Shown piece after piece: positions 43,164-51,467 of a DNA stretch of 64,000 bases (the first letter of the stretch is position 1; every line of letters starts with the position of its first letter). The stretch is taken from the NCBI RefSeq assembly GCF_000582685.1, contig NZ_KK073768.1, positions 4,596,255-4,660,254 of the forward strand, read 5' to 3'. The notes under the pieces are model-generated. The model worked only from the letters and a program-made list of their open reading frames with translations. It was not told where the DNA came from and did no database searches. The position numbers and the translations under genes were made by a program. Origin of the DNA: [Scytonema hofmanni] UTEX 2349 (GTDB taxonomy: Bacteria > Cyanobacteriota > Cyanobacteriia > Cyanobacteriales > Nostocaceae).

Positions 43164-44675
43164 GTGAAAATTAAGGCATTCAATAAAGCACTGGGTTGTT
43201 TGCTGCTATTTTTGACTACCCAGATAGGATTTAATTCTAGAGTTGCTCAAGCACAAATAAAAGTTGCACCGGCAACCAAAACCAAAAATATTTGCCCCAA
43301 TCAATTAGCAGCAGCAGTGGATGAAGTGATAAATCGTCCTCAATACAGTCGGGTGCGTTGGGGTATTTTAGTGCAACCTTTATATAAAGGGCAAAATCTT
43401 TATAGTCGAGATGCTCAGAAATATTTTATTCCAGCTTCTAACGCGAAACTGCTGACAACGGCTGCCGCTTTACAGCAATTGGGGGCAAATTTTCGGATTC
43501 GCACTTCTGTTTATCAAGATGGTAATAATGTTGTGCGTGTTGTGGGTAGGGGAGATCCTAGCTTTAGCGATACTCAGCTTGTAGCATTGGCAAGACAGTT
43601 GAAAGCAAAGGGAATTACCCAAATTGAAAAGTTAATTGCTGATGATAGCTATTTTCAAGGGGATATTGTGTCCCCTAGCTGGGAATGGGAAGATGTTTAT
43701 TCTGATTATGGCGCACCAGTTAACAGCTTGATTGTCAATCAAAATGTGTTTAGTATCAAGTTAATACCGCAAGTTGTGGGTAAACCTTTACAAGTTGCGT
43801 GGACTGATTTTAGCGAAGGAAGATTGTGGCAGATTATTAATCAATCGATGACAGTTGAGGAAAAACAACCAGCTTTTATCAATGTTACCCGCGAATTATC
43901 GGGAAATGTGTTGCGAATTCAAGGGCAATTAGCAGTGAAAGCCGATCCGCTTTTAGTTCAAGTGCCTGTGGTTGATCCGAATTATTACTTTTTGCGACGC
44001 TTTCGTATAGCTTTAGCTGGGGAAAAAATCCGCTTGCGAGAAACAGTGGTAGTATCTGGGGGTCTTAATCAACAGGAATTAGCTTTTGTCGAATCACCTT
44101 TGCTATCAGATTTGGTGATGGAGACAAATCAGAATAGTAACAATTTATATGCTGAGGCATTGTTGAGAGCGATCGCTTCTCTTCGAGACGCTGCGCGAAC
44201 GCCAACGCCAAGGGCGATCGCACAACCCAAAAAGCCAGATCAAACTACCGTAAATACTGCTTTAGAAGTTCTTAAAACAACTTTAACTCAATTGGGAGTC
44301 AATCCCACAGGTTACGTTCTAGTAGATGGTTCCGGGTTATCGCGTCATGATTTAATTAGTCCAGAAGCTTTAGTGCAAGTTTTGCAAGCAATGGCAAAAA
44401 CACCAGCAGCATCAGTTTATCGTGCATCTTTACCGATTGCCGGCAAAAGCGGGAGTTTGAAAACTCGCTTTCAAAATACGCCTGCTGAAGGTATTGTACA
44501 AGCAAAAACGGGTACGTTAACAGGTGTTGTTTCTTTATCTGGATATGTAAATAATTCTAAATATGAGCCTTTGGTTTTCAGTATTATTGTTAATCAAAGT
44601 GAAGAGAAAGCGAAAGCTTTGCGGGAAGGGGTTGATGAGATTGTTCTGTTGTTAACTCAACTACAACGCTGTTGA
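43164..44675 (+). CDS. dacB: D-alanyl-D-alanine carboxypeptidase/endopeptidase (PBP4 family)
   Basis: A 503-residue penicillin-binding protein with a signal peptide (residues 1-30, LLLFLTTQIGFNSRVAQA). The three active-site motifs are FIPASNAKLLTTAA (SxxK), METNQNSNNLYAEA (SxN) and VQAKTGTLTGVVS (KTG). It trims peptidoglycan stems or crosslinks in the periplasm. GTG start with GAGG about 9 bp upstream. The C-terminus matches the family. An in-frame R/A/P-rich insert (TPTPRAIAQPKKPD) includes a HIP1-bearing repeat. Confidence 0.93.
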   Translation: MKIKAFNKALGCLLLFLTTQIGFNSRVAQAQIKVAPATKTKNICPNQLAAAVDEVINRPQYSRVRWGILVQPLYKGQNLYSRDAQKYFIPASNAKLLTTAAALQQLGANFRIRTSVYQDGNNVVRVVGRGDPSFSDTQLVALARQLKAKGITQIEKLIADDSYFQGDIVSPSWEWEDVYSDYGAPVNSLIVNQNVFSIKLIPQVVGKPLQVAWTDFSEGRLWQIINQSMTVEEKQPAFINVTRELSGNVLRIQGQLAVKADPLLVQVPVVDPNYYFLRRFRIALAGEKIRLRETVVVSGGLNQQELAFVESPLLSDLVMETNQNSNNLYAEALLRAIASLRDAARTPTPRAIAQPKKPDQTTVNTALEVLKTTLTQLGVNPTGYVLVDGSGLSRHDLISPEALVQVLQAMAKTPAASVYRASLPIAGKSGSLKTRFQNTPAEGIVQAKTGTLTGVVSLSGYVNNSKYEPLVFSIIVNQSEEKAKALREGVDEIVLLLTQLQRC

Positions 44676-44711
44676 TAAGTAATATCATGACAGGCAAAAT
44701 ACCCGCAATTA

Positions 44712-44786
44712 AAAAACCTCACCCCTACCCCTCTCCTTGACAAGGAGAGGGGATATAAAGCGTAGCTTTATGGGGGTGAGGTTTTT
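44712..44786. terminator. Strong bipartite hairpin after dacB
   Basis: The outer stem AAAAACCTCACCCC (44712-44725) pairs perfectly with GGGGTGAGGTTTTT (44773-44786). A second perfect stem inside is CCCCTCTCCTTG/CAAGGAGAGGGG (44728-44752). The T-run at the right end makes it a likely terminator; the sequence is also a common dispersed repeat. Confidence 0.75.
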
Positions 44787-44787
44787 C

Positions 44788-44839
44788 GTAGTGAGCGGTT
44801 TACCGCTCATGGTAATTTAACGGCTAAAGCCGTTAGTAC
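44788..44839. repeat. Double-hairpin GTAGT…AGTAC repeat, copy 3
   Basis: GTAGT, hairpin GAGCGG/CCGCTC, spacer, hairpin AACGGC/GCCGTT, AGTAC. Same two-hairpin design as 15776 and 27329 with unrelated stem sequences. Confidence 0.7.
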
Positions 44840-44984
44840 AAGGAAGACAATTGAAGGGGTGCGAACCAGAAGGAATAGTAGAAATTTGACATTTCTTTCG
44901 CTTGACAGATTGGTTTTCAATCAGGACATTGATATTCTGTATTCATCAAAAGAAACGAGACATTGAATTTAAAGGAATAAAACG

Positions 44985-45254
44985 ATGAATATAGTTGCAT
45001 GGATTGTTTTAGGTTTGTTGGCTGGTGCGATCGCTAAAGCTATTTATCCAGGTCATCAAGGTGGTGGTATTCTCGGTACAATGATATTAGGTATTATCGG
45101 CGCATTCGTTGGTGGTACATTGGCAACTTTTCTCAGTACAGGAACTCTACAATTGACAGCCACAAGTTTGAGCATTCCTGGGGTTGCTGTAGCTGTTCTC
45201 GGTGCAATCATTGCCGTGTTTCTGTGGAACTGGTTTAACCGTCGTACTGCATAA
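44985..45254 (+). CDS. GlsB/YeaQ/YmgE family stress-response membrane protein
   Basis: An 89-residue protein of three membrane helices: MNIVAWIVLGLLAGAIAKAI, GGGILGTMILGIIGAFVGG and GVAVAVLGAIIAVFLWNWFN. The Gly-zipper pattern (GGGILGTMILGIIGAFVGG) is typical of transglycosylase-associated proteins. Members are induced by stress; the molecular role is unknown. A GGAATAAAACG sequence before the ATG gives a usable ribosome site. Confidence 0.92.
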   Translation: MNIVAWIVLGLLAGAIAKAIYPGHQGGGILGTMILGIIGAFVGGTLATFLSTGTLQLTATSLSIPGVAVAVLGAIIAVFLWNWFNRRTA

Positions 45255-45354
45255 GAATTTATCATACTTCAAATCAAGTAACAATGATAATCTGGGTGTA
45301 AATGAATTGTTACTTGATGTTACGTGGAGGGTGGGTAAATTACTCCACCCTAAT

Positions 45355-46131
45355 TTATTTCTTTAATAATCCGGAAAGCGATCGCAAACTATAATTAAAC
45401 ACTTTCCCCGTACTAAAAAGTTTATATCCAACAAATAATAAAGCTGATGAAGCGAGAATAGCAAGAAAATTCACTGATGCGAAGACATTGCCAGTAAAAA
45501 TCATGACTGCTAGTCCCAATGCGATCAAAATCCATCCGAAATTACGTTTTATTCGCTGCTGGATTAAAACTACAACCCCGGCAATGCATAACAATACACC
45601 AGGAATCCGCACAAAAAGACCCACTTGAGTATTTGCTGTAAAAATTATAATTCCTGCAACCATTAATGCCAAGCCGACAAACTTGCTTGGACGATCTATT
45701 TGATAGGATTTACCATTTTCAGCATTTCCTTGTTGAATTGCTGTAGGATTTGCAGTGGAAAAAATATTTGCTCTGTGTTGTTTCTGTTGAAAAATAAATG
45801 TTACTTGGCTTGCCTGACCAAGGTCTATTTTATCTCCTAAACTAAGCTGATAACGAGTTTTAGGTATTAACCTTGTGTTGTTAATAAATGTTCCGTTAGT
45901 GCTTTCTAAATCTTCAATATAGTAACTATTTCCTTCAACATGAATCTCTGCATGAAGCCGAGAAACAGCATCAGCATTAGTTAAGCCAGAAACATCAATA
46001 TCGACTGGAACTTGCTCATTTGGCTTACCAATACGAATTACAGAAAGATTCGCTGGTAACTCCAAAGACGTATTACTTTGAAGATGAAACAGTTCTAAAC
46101 TCAATGTTGTGTTCAATATAAGATTTTGCAT
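45355..46131 (-). CDS. FHA domain protein with C-terminal membrane helices
   Basis: A 258-residue protein from ATG 46131. The FHA domain is at ~residues 20-110: LSVIRIGKPNEQVPVDID, AVSRLHAEIHVEGNSYYIED, then STNGTFINNTRL. FHA domains bind phosphothreonine, so it is a likely target or partner of Ser/Thr kinases such as the one at 25563. From residue ~150 there are four hydrophobic segments (FVGLALMVAGIIIFTANTQ and others). An in-frame start at 46152 (MIIKKEIMQ) is less likely. Confidence 0.88.
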   Translation of the reverse strand: MQNLILNTTLSLELFHLQSNTSLELPANLSVIRIGKPNEQVPVDIDVSGLTNADAVSRLHAEIHVEGNSYYIEDLESTNGTFINNTRLIPKTRYQLSLGDKIDLGQASQVTFIFQQKQHRANIFSTANPTAIQQGNAENGKSYQIDRPSKFVGLALMVAGIIIFTANTQVGLFVRIPGVLLCIAGVVVLIQQRIKRNFGWILIALGLAVMIFTGNVFASVNFLAILASSALLFVGYKLFSTGKVFNYSLRSLSGLLKK

Positions 46132-46224
46132 AATTTCTTTTTTAATAATCAATTTGTTAATAATTTTTAATATTCTATTACTCCCGTTTGAGCAAATCTT
46201 TGATATGAGGTCTGGTTATATATG

Positions 46225-46299
46225 TAGGACTTACGCAGAATCATGAAAAAACCAACCGCCAAGGAAGAAAAGTTTGAGAGAGTTTTTGCGTAAGTCCTA
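46225..46299. mobile_element. 75-bp MITE-like element with 13-bp inverted ends
   Basis: TAGGACTTACGCA (46225-46237) and TGCGTAAGTCCTA (46287-46299) are perfect inverted repeats around a 49-bp interior. A solitary right end occurs at 40380-40392. Such ends are found at transposon termini in Nostocales. Non-coding. Confidence 0.75.
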
Positions 46300-46350
46300 A
46301 TATGATATCATGTCCGTTTAATTAACAGTAATAAAAACGTCGCAACCGTC

Positions 46351-46379
46351 GTAGAGAGGTTCCGGCGGAACGTCTTTAC
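46351..46379. repeat. GTAGAGACG palindrome, TTCC/GGAA core (degenerate)
   Basis: GTAGAGAGGTTCC, GGC, GGAACGTCTTTAC, with one mismatch on each arm relative to the 24668-24700 copy. Followed 20 bp later by another family member. Confidence 0.75.
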
Positions 46380-46402
46380 ATCATAATTTTCCGGACATTA
46401 TA

Positions 46403-46452
46403 TGTAGAGACGCGAAATTTCTCTTACAAGACGCGAAATTTCGCGTCTCTAC
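46403..46452. repeat. GTAGAGACG palindrome, CGAAATT core
   Basis: TGTAGAGACGCGAAATTTC and GAAATTTCGCGTCTCTACA are inverted repeats separated by a partial copy (CTTACAAGACGC). It may be a tandemly repeated or re-inserted member of the family. Confidence 0.8.
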
Positions 46453-46581
46453 AAGGGTTGTGGGCAACGCATAATTCATTTTTACGCCGACCTGTACTAG
46501 TGTTAATAAGGGGGGACAAGATATAATCTATTATAATCTTATTCAGATTTTTGCAAAAGGTATTTTCCAAACCCCACCTCC

Positions 46582-48288
46582 TTAATATGTGCGTGGAGTA
46601 TAAACCCAAACACCTCTAGGATGCGGCACTCTGCGCGTCTTACTTGAACCAACTAACACCAAAGTTCGCATATCTACCTCCTGGGGGGATAAATCAGCTA
46701 AAGTCCGCACTACAACTGATTCTCCCGCACGTCCAACATTCCGGGCAAGTACAACTATCGTTTCTGGGGAACGATACCGAAGCAAAATTTCCCGTGCAGA
46801 TGCAAGTTGTGAAGTGCGTTGTTTAGATGCAGGGTTGTAGAAAGCGATCGCAAAATCAGCTTCAGCAGCGGCAATAATCCGACGTTCGATAATAGACCAA
46901 GGTTTGAGAATATCTGACAGAGAAATTACGCAGAAATCATGTCCGATAGGTGCGCCAATTCTCGCTGCGGCAGCTTGGATAGCGGAAATTCCAGGGGCAA
47001 CATGAATTTTGATACTTTGCCATTTGGGTTGAAGGTTACAATCAAGCACCTCAAATACCGCTGCCGCCATTGCGTATATACCAGGGTCGCCAGATGAAAC
47101 TACCGCAACTATTCGTCCTTCTGCGGCTAAATCCAAAGCCATCTCTGCGCGTGCGAGTTCCTCACGATTATCAAACTCATGTCGTCGCTGTCCTTCTCGC
47201 AACGTTCCCGCTAAATCCAGGTAAAAGCTATAACCTACTAAGTCTGTGGCTTCACTGATAATTTGCCTGACTTCGGGAGACATCCAATTTGCGGCACCTG
47301 GACCAGTACCCACAATAAATAACTGTCCCCTTGCCTTGCCAATTGCGTTAATATCAATTAATTCATCAGAAACAGCCACAGCAAGATTTATACCAGATTC
47401 TTGTTGCAGAAGTAATTTACCATTAGCACCGGTTGCAGTTAAAGCGATCGCAACGGCATTTTTCTCACTTTGACAATTGAACCAACGAACTGGTACATTT
47501 AAAGCATCAGCAATTTCCTCAATTACTGATTCTGCGGCTTCTTCCTCTAATGCACATACAGCCGCAACAGAGAAAATTGAAAGTCCAGCATCGGCATACA
47601 TTTGCTGAATGCAAGATACCGCATCCTCTAAGCTGATTTTTGCAGCTTTACTAACTCCAATTGCCAGAGTTGCTGGATGATAAACCAAACAATCTGGTGT
47701 TAGTGGGACTTGATACTCTGTGATGCGAATAGTTAGTTGTCCGTTAGAGTCAAAAGGCAGTTTACTATTAATTAACCAAGGTGCAGTTCCTTCTAGTTTA
47801 ACTGTTGCACCTGCAAGTAAATCAGAAATAAACTTCTTTGCATCATCTGGATTCGCTAAATGATATCCGGGAGGAGGAGTTAAGAGTGCTGTGTGAAAGC
47901 GGATATCTCCGGTTGTGGTAATTGCGGCTTTGACTTCAAGCATTGCGGCAATTTGTCGCGCTAAATCATTCACTCCCTGAAGTCCTCCCAACAAGGGAAC
48001 AACAGCGCTACCATCTTCCGCCACAGCTAACACAGGTGGTTCTTGACGCTTATCAGATATAATTGGCGCAAGGGTGCGAATAAGAATTCCCGCTGCACAG
48101 ATACCAATTATTGGGGTTCCCTTTGCAAATAATTCTCGCAGTGTAGCACCAAAGTTAGTGAAACTGACATCGACATTTGATGTACGTTCAGCTAAACCAT
48201 AAATAGTAGCATTCAGCAAAACTGTTTTTATTTGAAGAGCTAAGATTACACTATTTTGACCGAGAACGATAATTGCACAAGCAGTCAT
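46582..48288 (-). CDS. cobJ: CbiG-CobJ fusion (cobalt-precorrin 5A hydrolase / precorrin-3B C17-methyltransferase)
   Basis: A 568-residue two-domain enzyme of cobalamin synthesis. Residues 1-~310 are CbiG-like: GTPIIGICAAGILIRTLAPI, VVPLLGGLQGVNDLARQIAA, and the C-terminal domain LAIGVSKAAKISLEDAVSCI. Residues ~325-568 are the SAM methyltransferase: LFIVGTGPGAANWMSPEVRQ, VVSSGDPGIYAMAAAVFEVL, APGISAIQAAAARIGAPIGH, AFYNPASKQRTSQL. Fusion of CbiG with CobJ/CbiH is usual in cyanobacteria. I see no cobalamin riboswitch upstream. Confidence 0.93.
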   Translation of the reverse strand: MTACAIIVLGQNSVILALQIKTVLLNATIYGLAERTSNVDVSFTNFGATLRELFAKGTPIIGICAAGILIRTLAPIISDKRQEPPVLAVAEDGSAVVPLLGGLQGVNDLARQIAAMLEVKAAITTTGDIRFHTALLTPPPGYHLANPDDAKKFISDLLAGATVKLEGTAPWLINSKLPFDSNGQLTIRITEYQVPLTPDCLVYHPATLAIGVSKAAKISLEDAVSCIQQMYADAGLSIFSVAAVCALEEEAAESVIEEIADALNVPVRWFNCQSEKNAVAIALTATGANGKLLLQQESGINLAVAVSDELIDINAIGKARGQLFIVGTGPGAANWMSPEVRQIISEATDLVGYSFYLDLAGTLREGQRRHEFDNREELARAEMALDLAAEGRIVAVVSSGDPGIYAMAAAVFEVLDCNLQPKWQSIKIHVAPGISAIQAAAARIGAPIGHDFCVISLSDILKPWSIIERRIIAAAEADFAIAFYNPASKQRTSQLASAREILLRYRSPETIVVLARNVGRAGESVVVRTLADLSPQEVDMRTLVLVGSSKTRRVPHPRGVWVYTPRTY

Positions 48289-48456
48289 GTTGATAATAAT
48301 GCGGCAATGTCTATTGTGTCACATGTAGTAAGGACTTCGGGAACATCCCACTTTTGAACAAATATTTTACCCGACACCCTAGAAGAGTGCGGCTAGAATG
48401 CTAATGGGTTAATTGTCGTCGTTTTTTTTCTTTTCTGGAGATGTCTATTGATAATG

Positions 48457-48798
48457 CTAAGGGGTTTGAGCGCTGTGTGGTATACTACTTTTCAAACGAG
48501 TCAATCTGCCTTTACGGACGCGATCGCTCTCACGAACACCACCGACTATCTCATATTCGCTGCTGTTTCTGCCATACTTGAAAGCAACTCCCCTCACCAA
48601 CTTGTCTGAATCCCCAGTCCGTTTATTTGCTTCTGGTAGCATTTGACCCAAATACCCACCGACACCAACTTTCGCTAAGTCCCCAAAGGTAGGGCGGAAG
48701 TTATGGTCAGCGATCGCCAATACCAGCGCCCCGATTACCAAAATAATTACAACCACAGACCGAACACTAATTTTTGACAGCATCTTAGTATTCATCAT
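48457..48798 (-). CDS. Small membrane protein, last gene of the minus-strand operon
   Basis: A 113-residue protein. One membrane helix at residues ~12-30 (SVVVIILVIGALVLAIADHN), then a polar basic tail (KRTGDSDKLVRGVAFKYGRN, ESDRVRKGRLTRLKSS). Start ATG 48798 overlaps the stop of the upstream gene (ATGATGAATACTAA), so translation is coupled. It contains two HIP1 octamers, unlike the rest of the operon. A holin/spanin-type or membrane assembly role is possible from its position and size but unproven. Confidence 0.55.
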   Translation of the reverse strand: MMNTKMLSKISVRSVVVIILVIGALVLAIADHNFRPTFGDLAKVGVGGYLGQMLPEANKRTGDSDKLVRGVAFKYGRNSSEYEIVGGVRESDRVRKGRLTRLKSSIPHSAQTP

Positions 48799-49150
48799 CT
48801 CGAATAATAAACCCAGATTCTTTATTCAAAAATCCGGTAAGCTGCTTAATCAGCCCGCTAAGTCGGTTGAATTTGTGTTCAAGTAGTTTGTCGGTGGCAT
48901 TGTGCCTGTATTCCGAGAATAATTTTTTCTCTGCGTACTCAGTCAAATGTACTTCTAGCCTTTTTTCATTTAGGTATAATTTCTCAACAAAAATATCCCT
49001 GTGTAAATCAATTGCGGCTAACAAAGTAGTTTGTACATTGGTGATTCTGGTGTTGATTTGCGCTTCTATTTGCGCTAATCGATAGATACCACCAATCAAT
49101 AAAAATGCCAAAGAAACAAGTGTAAAAAAATTGTTGACATCAACTTTCAT
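48785..49150 (-). CDS. Small membrane protein with coiled coil
   Basis: A 121-residue protein. N-terminal membrane segment (FFTLVSLAFLLIGGIYRLAQ), then a charged helix (IEAQINTRITNVQTTLLAAI) and KRLEVHLTEYAEKKLF with coiled-coil character. It resembles inner-membrane spanin or holin-like proteins in layout only. It is coupled to the following gene by overlap and belongs to the minus operon of the element. Confidence 0.5.
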   Translation of the reverse strand: MKVDVNNFFTLVSLAFLLIGGIYRLAQIEAQINTRITNVQTTLLAAIDLHRDIFVEKLYLNEKRLEVHLTEYAEKKLFSEYRHNATDKLLEHKFNRLSGLIKQLTGFLNKESGFIIRDDEY

Positions 49151-49193
49151 GATTAATGCTTTTTGAAACTATAGACCAAAGAAAAAAGGCATA

Positions 49194-49646
49194 TTAAATT
49201 CCGACCGCTTCTTTTATTGCCTGGATATCATCTTCAAGTGTTGTTGTATCCACACCTTCGTATTGATAGATAGAAATATTGGCGTTAATAAACCATTTGG
49301 GAACCTGGATAGAAACAAAATAATTAATGTTTAAATCGTCAAAAACTATTAAATTGAATTTCCCTAAAAACAATCCCTCGCGTTCTCCTGTGAAACTTGC
49401 CCCCAAGCCAGTTGTGAGGCTACGGCTCAAGTAACCTGCATACTTCCAAATCTTGCCTACAGGAATAGTGGTAGCGACAGACACGGCAATAATAGGTTTA
49501 TCAAACACAGTTGGGACAATTATTTCAGTTATCTTTTCATAAATTGGTTTTCCTGCTGAATCATTCAAGTAAGTTACAGCAGGGAAAGAATCACTATATT
49601 GTAAAGCCCAATTACTTTCTATCCCTAACTGTAAATTCCTTGTCAC
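49194..49646 (-). CDS. Hypothetical protein of the minus operon
   Basis: A 150-residue protein with GTG start directly after the preceding gene's stop (TAAGTG). Beta-rich sequence (AVTYLNDSAGKPIYEKITEI, VFDKPIIAVSVATTIPVGKI, FNLIVFDDLNINYFVSIQVP) ending in an acidic helix (TTTLEDDIQAIKEAV). No family recognised. Probably a structural partner of the other operon products. Confidence 0.5.
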   Translation of the reverse strand: MTRNLQLGIESNWALQYSDSFPAVTYLNDSAGKPIYEKITEIIVPTVFDKPIIAVSVATTIPVGKIWKYAGYLSRSLTTGLGASFTGEREGLFLGKFNLIVFDDLNINYFVSIQVPKWFINANISIYQYEGVDTTTLEDDIQAIKEAVGI

Positions 49647-49916
49647 TTATACCCCTCGGTACATTATTAATTCAATGTGATCGCAAAATTCGCCCACAAT
49701 TTCATAAGGGTCTTTTACACCATATAATTGCAGCTTGTCGCAGTAGTCGGCTGTAGAGATTTGATTTTCCAGCCATTCTCTAGCCGCTTTGTTACATCCG
49801 ATCATGCCAGCGAATTCTTCATCGCTGGCATCAACATCAATTTCTACAGCAAGTAAATCAATGTCATCATCAGGAACCCAAAGTAATCCCTCCCTTTGAG
49901 CTATCTTGCTGTACAT
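49647..49916 (-). CDS. Hypothetical small acidic protein of the minus operon
   Basis: An 89-residue acidic protein: VPDDDIDLLAVEIDVDASDE, GMIGCNKAAREWLENQIS, LYGVKDPYEIVGEFCDHIEL. Two Cys. No membrane segment and no family recognised. It abuts neighbours on both sides (3 bp to the upstream stop, 0 bp to the downstream start), which marks tight operon organisation. Confidence 0.5.
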   Translation of the reverse strand: MYSKIAQREGLLWVPDDDIDLLAVEIDVDASDEEFAGMIGCNKAAREWLENQISTADYCDKLQLYGVKDPYEIVGEFCDHIELIMYRGV

Positions 49917-49919
49917 GGA

Positions 49920-50510
49920 TTAAATCCCTTCTGGAGTAAATTTGTAGGATTTTTTAACTGTGGCAGTGCTGCCATTTTTCCAAGCATTCGCACCGTTGGT
50001 TTTGGTTTTAATATCCGCAACTGCTGTATCAAAATCATCAGTCATCGTCTTCCCGCCAAAAGGCATTGATACGGTGTCGGTTGTCGGCTTTTGGTAAGTA
50101 GACCCAGTGATTCGTGATACCCTCTTCACAAAGGAGTCTTTGTTAGTAAAGCTGAGTTTTGCAAACTTGTATCTCGGATTTGTGAGCACTACGGGGGTGG
50201 TTCCAGCAGCAGTAGCAAAAAATTGCCCAGCTAATGCAGTCCGAAGCGCACTAGCTACATCCGCCCCAACCGCACTCCCTTGGGTTGCATCGAAAATCTT
50301 AAACGTTTCAATATATGTAACAATTGTGCCTGTGGCGTTAAAGGGGATAATGAAGCCCGTTGTCAGGACTGGTTTTGCTCTACCAGTAGCAATTCCGGGA
50401 ATGGCATCGTACAAAGCTTGTTTTTGTTCTGGAGTCTTTGCTTGCCAAAGCTTGTAAGCATCGTATTTAGCTTTTTGGCTTTCATATCTCTGCAAGGCTC
50501 TAAAACCCAT
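49920..50510 (-). CDS. Hypothetical protein, possible structural subunit
   Basis: A 196-residue protein: a helical N-terminus (FRALQRYESQKAKYDAYKLW) followed by a Thr/Ala/Gly-rich, beta-type body (VLTTGFIIPFNATGTIVTYI, FATAAGTTPVVLTNPRYKFA, TDTVSMPFGGKTMTDDFDTA). Its composition is like small particle or pilus subunits, but no known capsid fold is evident. A 105-bp gap with a perfect palindrome (50576-50594) lies upstream. Confidence 0.5.
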   Translation of the reverse strand: MGFRALQRYESQKAKYDAYKLWQAKTPEQKQALYDAIPGIATGRAKPVLTTGFIIPFNATGTIVTYIETFKIFDATQGSAVGADVASALRTALAGQFFATAAGTTPVVLTNPRYKFAKLSFTNKDSFVKRVSRITGSTYQKPTTDTVSMPFGGKTMTDDFDTAVADIKTKTNGANAWKNGSTATVKKSYKFTPEGI

Positions 50511-50575
50511 ATTGAATCCTTTTTTTGTCTAAATGTTTTTACAACATAGGCTGGTTTTATCGGTTTTCTCTGTCC

Positions 50576-50594
50576 GGAAACCTAATAGGTTTCC
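50576..50594. promoter_or_regulatory. Perfect palindrome in operon gap
   Basis: GGAAACCTA, A, TAGGTTTCC: 9-bp arms with a 1-nt centre. It is the only long gap (105 bp) within the tightly packed minus operon. It may be an internal promoter/operator or a processing site; it lacks a T-run, so a terminator is less likely. Confidence 0.6.
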
Positions 50595-50615
50595 AGCGAA
50601 TTTCCCCACCAGATT

Positions 50616-51464
50616 TCACAGCCACTCTACTAGTGACTGGTTTCTAAAAGTGGTATCAACTAAAAATATTGGAGGAATCAAGCTACCCAACGAAATATAA
50701 GCATATCTAAATCGAAGTATTGCCACTGGTCTGTAGCGCATATTGTTACGCTGCTTTCCCAAGATAGTTGTCTTTCCAGCAGTGGCAGTGGTCGTACTAG
50801 CTTTATCCGGGTCGTTGAGGACAATATGGCTATCACCCTTATAAGCCACATCAATTGCGTTACACATTTTTGAATATATATTCACCGCGTCAGCCTTTGA
50901 ATTGACTAGCAGATAATTTCCTTTTGCAAACCCATTATCAGGGTCTGTGTAAGATGCTGATTTATTTCCGGTAGTGTACGTAATTCCTTTTTTATTATCT
51001 AAAAATAGAGTTTTAATTTCAGTTGCAATTGCGGTCATGTCAGTCTTGGTAATAGCAGGTTTTACACCCCCACTAGCGCATGAAAAATTCATCAGCCTGC
51101 AACTTTTCTCGTGTTCAATTAATGGCTCGTCTGTTGGTTGTGCTGCCCCGTCTTGTGAAAAACATAAAAATAGCTGGGGGTGTCCAGCAACAGGGGGAGC
51201 CGTATCAAATTTGCTGCCGTAAACAACCGCAAGATTTTTACGGCTGTAGCCAATAAGGTTATGAAAAAGGTCGCTACGCATCCAGGATGCGTACATATTA
51301 TCATTATCTAAAGCCCGACAAGCTAACTTTAAAGAAGGTCTAACACCAGATAAGTCACCATTGCCTTGTACGTCTTTAAAATATCTGTCAACCCGGCGAT
51401 TATGCTCTTGATTCCAAGTTTTCTGGAGATGTTCAATATTGTTAAGGTCTTCCGGTAAGGTCAT
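50616..51464 (-). CDS. Hypothetical 282-residue protein of the minus operon
   Basis: Unknown protein. Helical N-terminus (NIEHLQKTWNQEHNRRVDRY), then DLSGVRPSLKLACRALDNDN, and later LLVNSKADAVNIYSKMCNAI and RNNMRYRPVAILRFRYAYIS. Four Cys lie in the middle (LACRAL, LFLCFS, SCRLMNFSC). The C-terminus is hydrophobic/aromatic (YAYISLGSLIPPIFLVDTTF). It could be a larger structural protein; no match to a known phage family is apparent by eye. Confidence 0.5.
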   Translation of the reverse strand: MTLPEDLNNIEHLQKTWNQEHNRRVDRYFKDVQGNGDLSGVRPSLKLACRALDNDNMYASWMRSDLFHNLIGYSRKNLAVVYGSKFDTAPPVAGHPQLFLCFSQDGAAQPTDEPLIEHEKSCRLMNFSCASGGVKPAITKTDMTAIATEIKTLFLDNKKGITYTTGNKSASYTDPDNGFAKGNYLLVNSKADAVNIYSKMCNAIDVAYKGDSHIVLNDPDKASTTTATAGKTTILGKQRNNMRYRPVAILRFRYAYISLGSLIPPIFLVDTTFRNQSLVEWL

Positions 51465-51467
51465 TAA

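Larger units (their letters stand above)
46153..46581. other. Repeat-filled intergenic region upstream of FHA gene
   Basis: 429 bp between two minus-strand genes holding a MITE (46225-46299) and two GTAGAGACG palindromes (46351-46379, 46403-46452). The 3' end of the CbiG-CobJ gene is at 46582. The FHA gene promoter is probably at its left end. Confidence 0.7.

Noticed and set aside
44712..44786. A small RNA gene after dacB
   Set aside because: The large hairpin fits a terminator/dispersed repeat better; no promoter for a separate transcript is evident.
48289..48456. A tRNA or cobalamin riboswitch as integration target or regulator beside cobJ
   Set aside because: I found no cloverleaf, GTTCGAATC-type T-loop or B12-box-like sequence in this spacer; a covariance search would be decisive.
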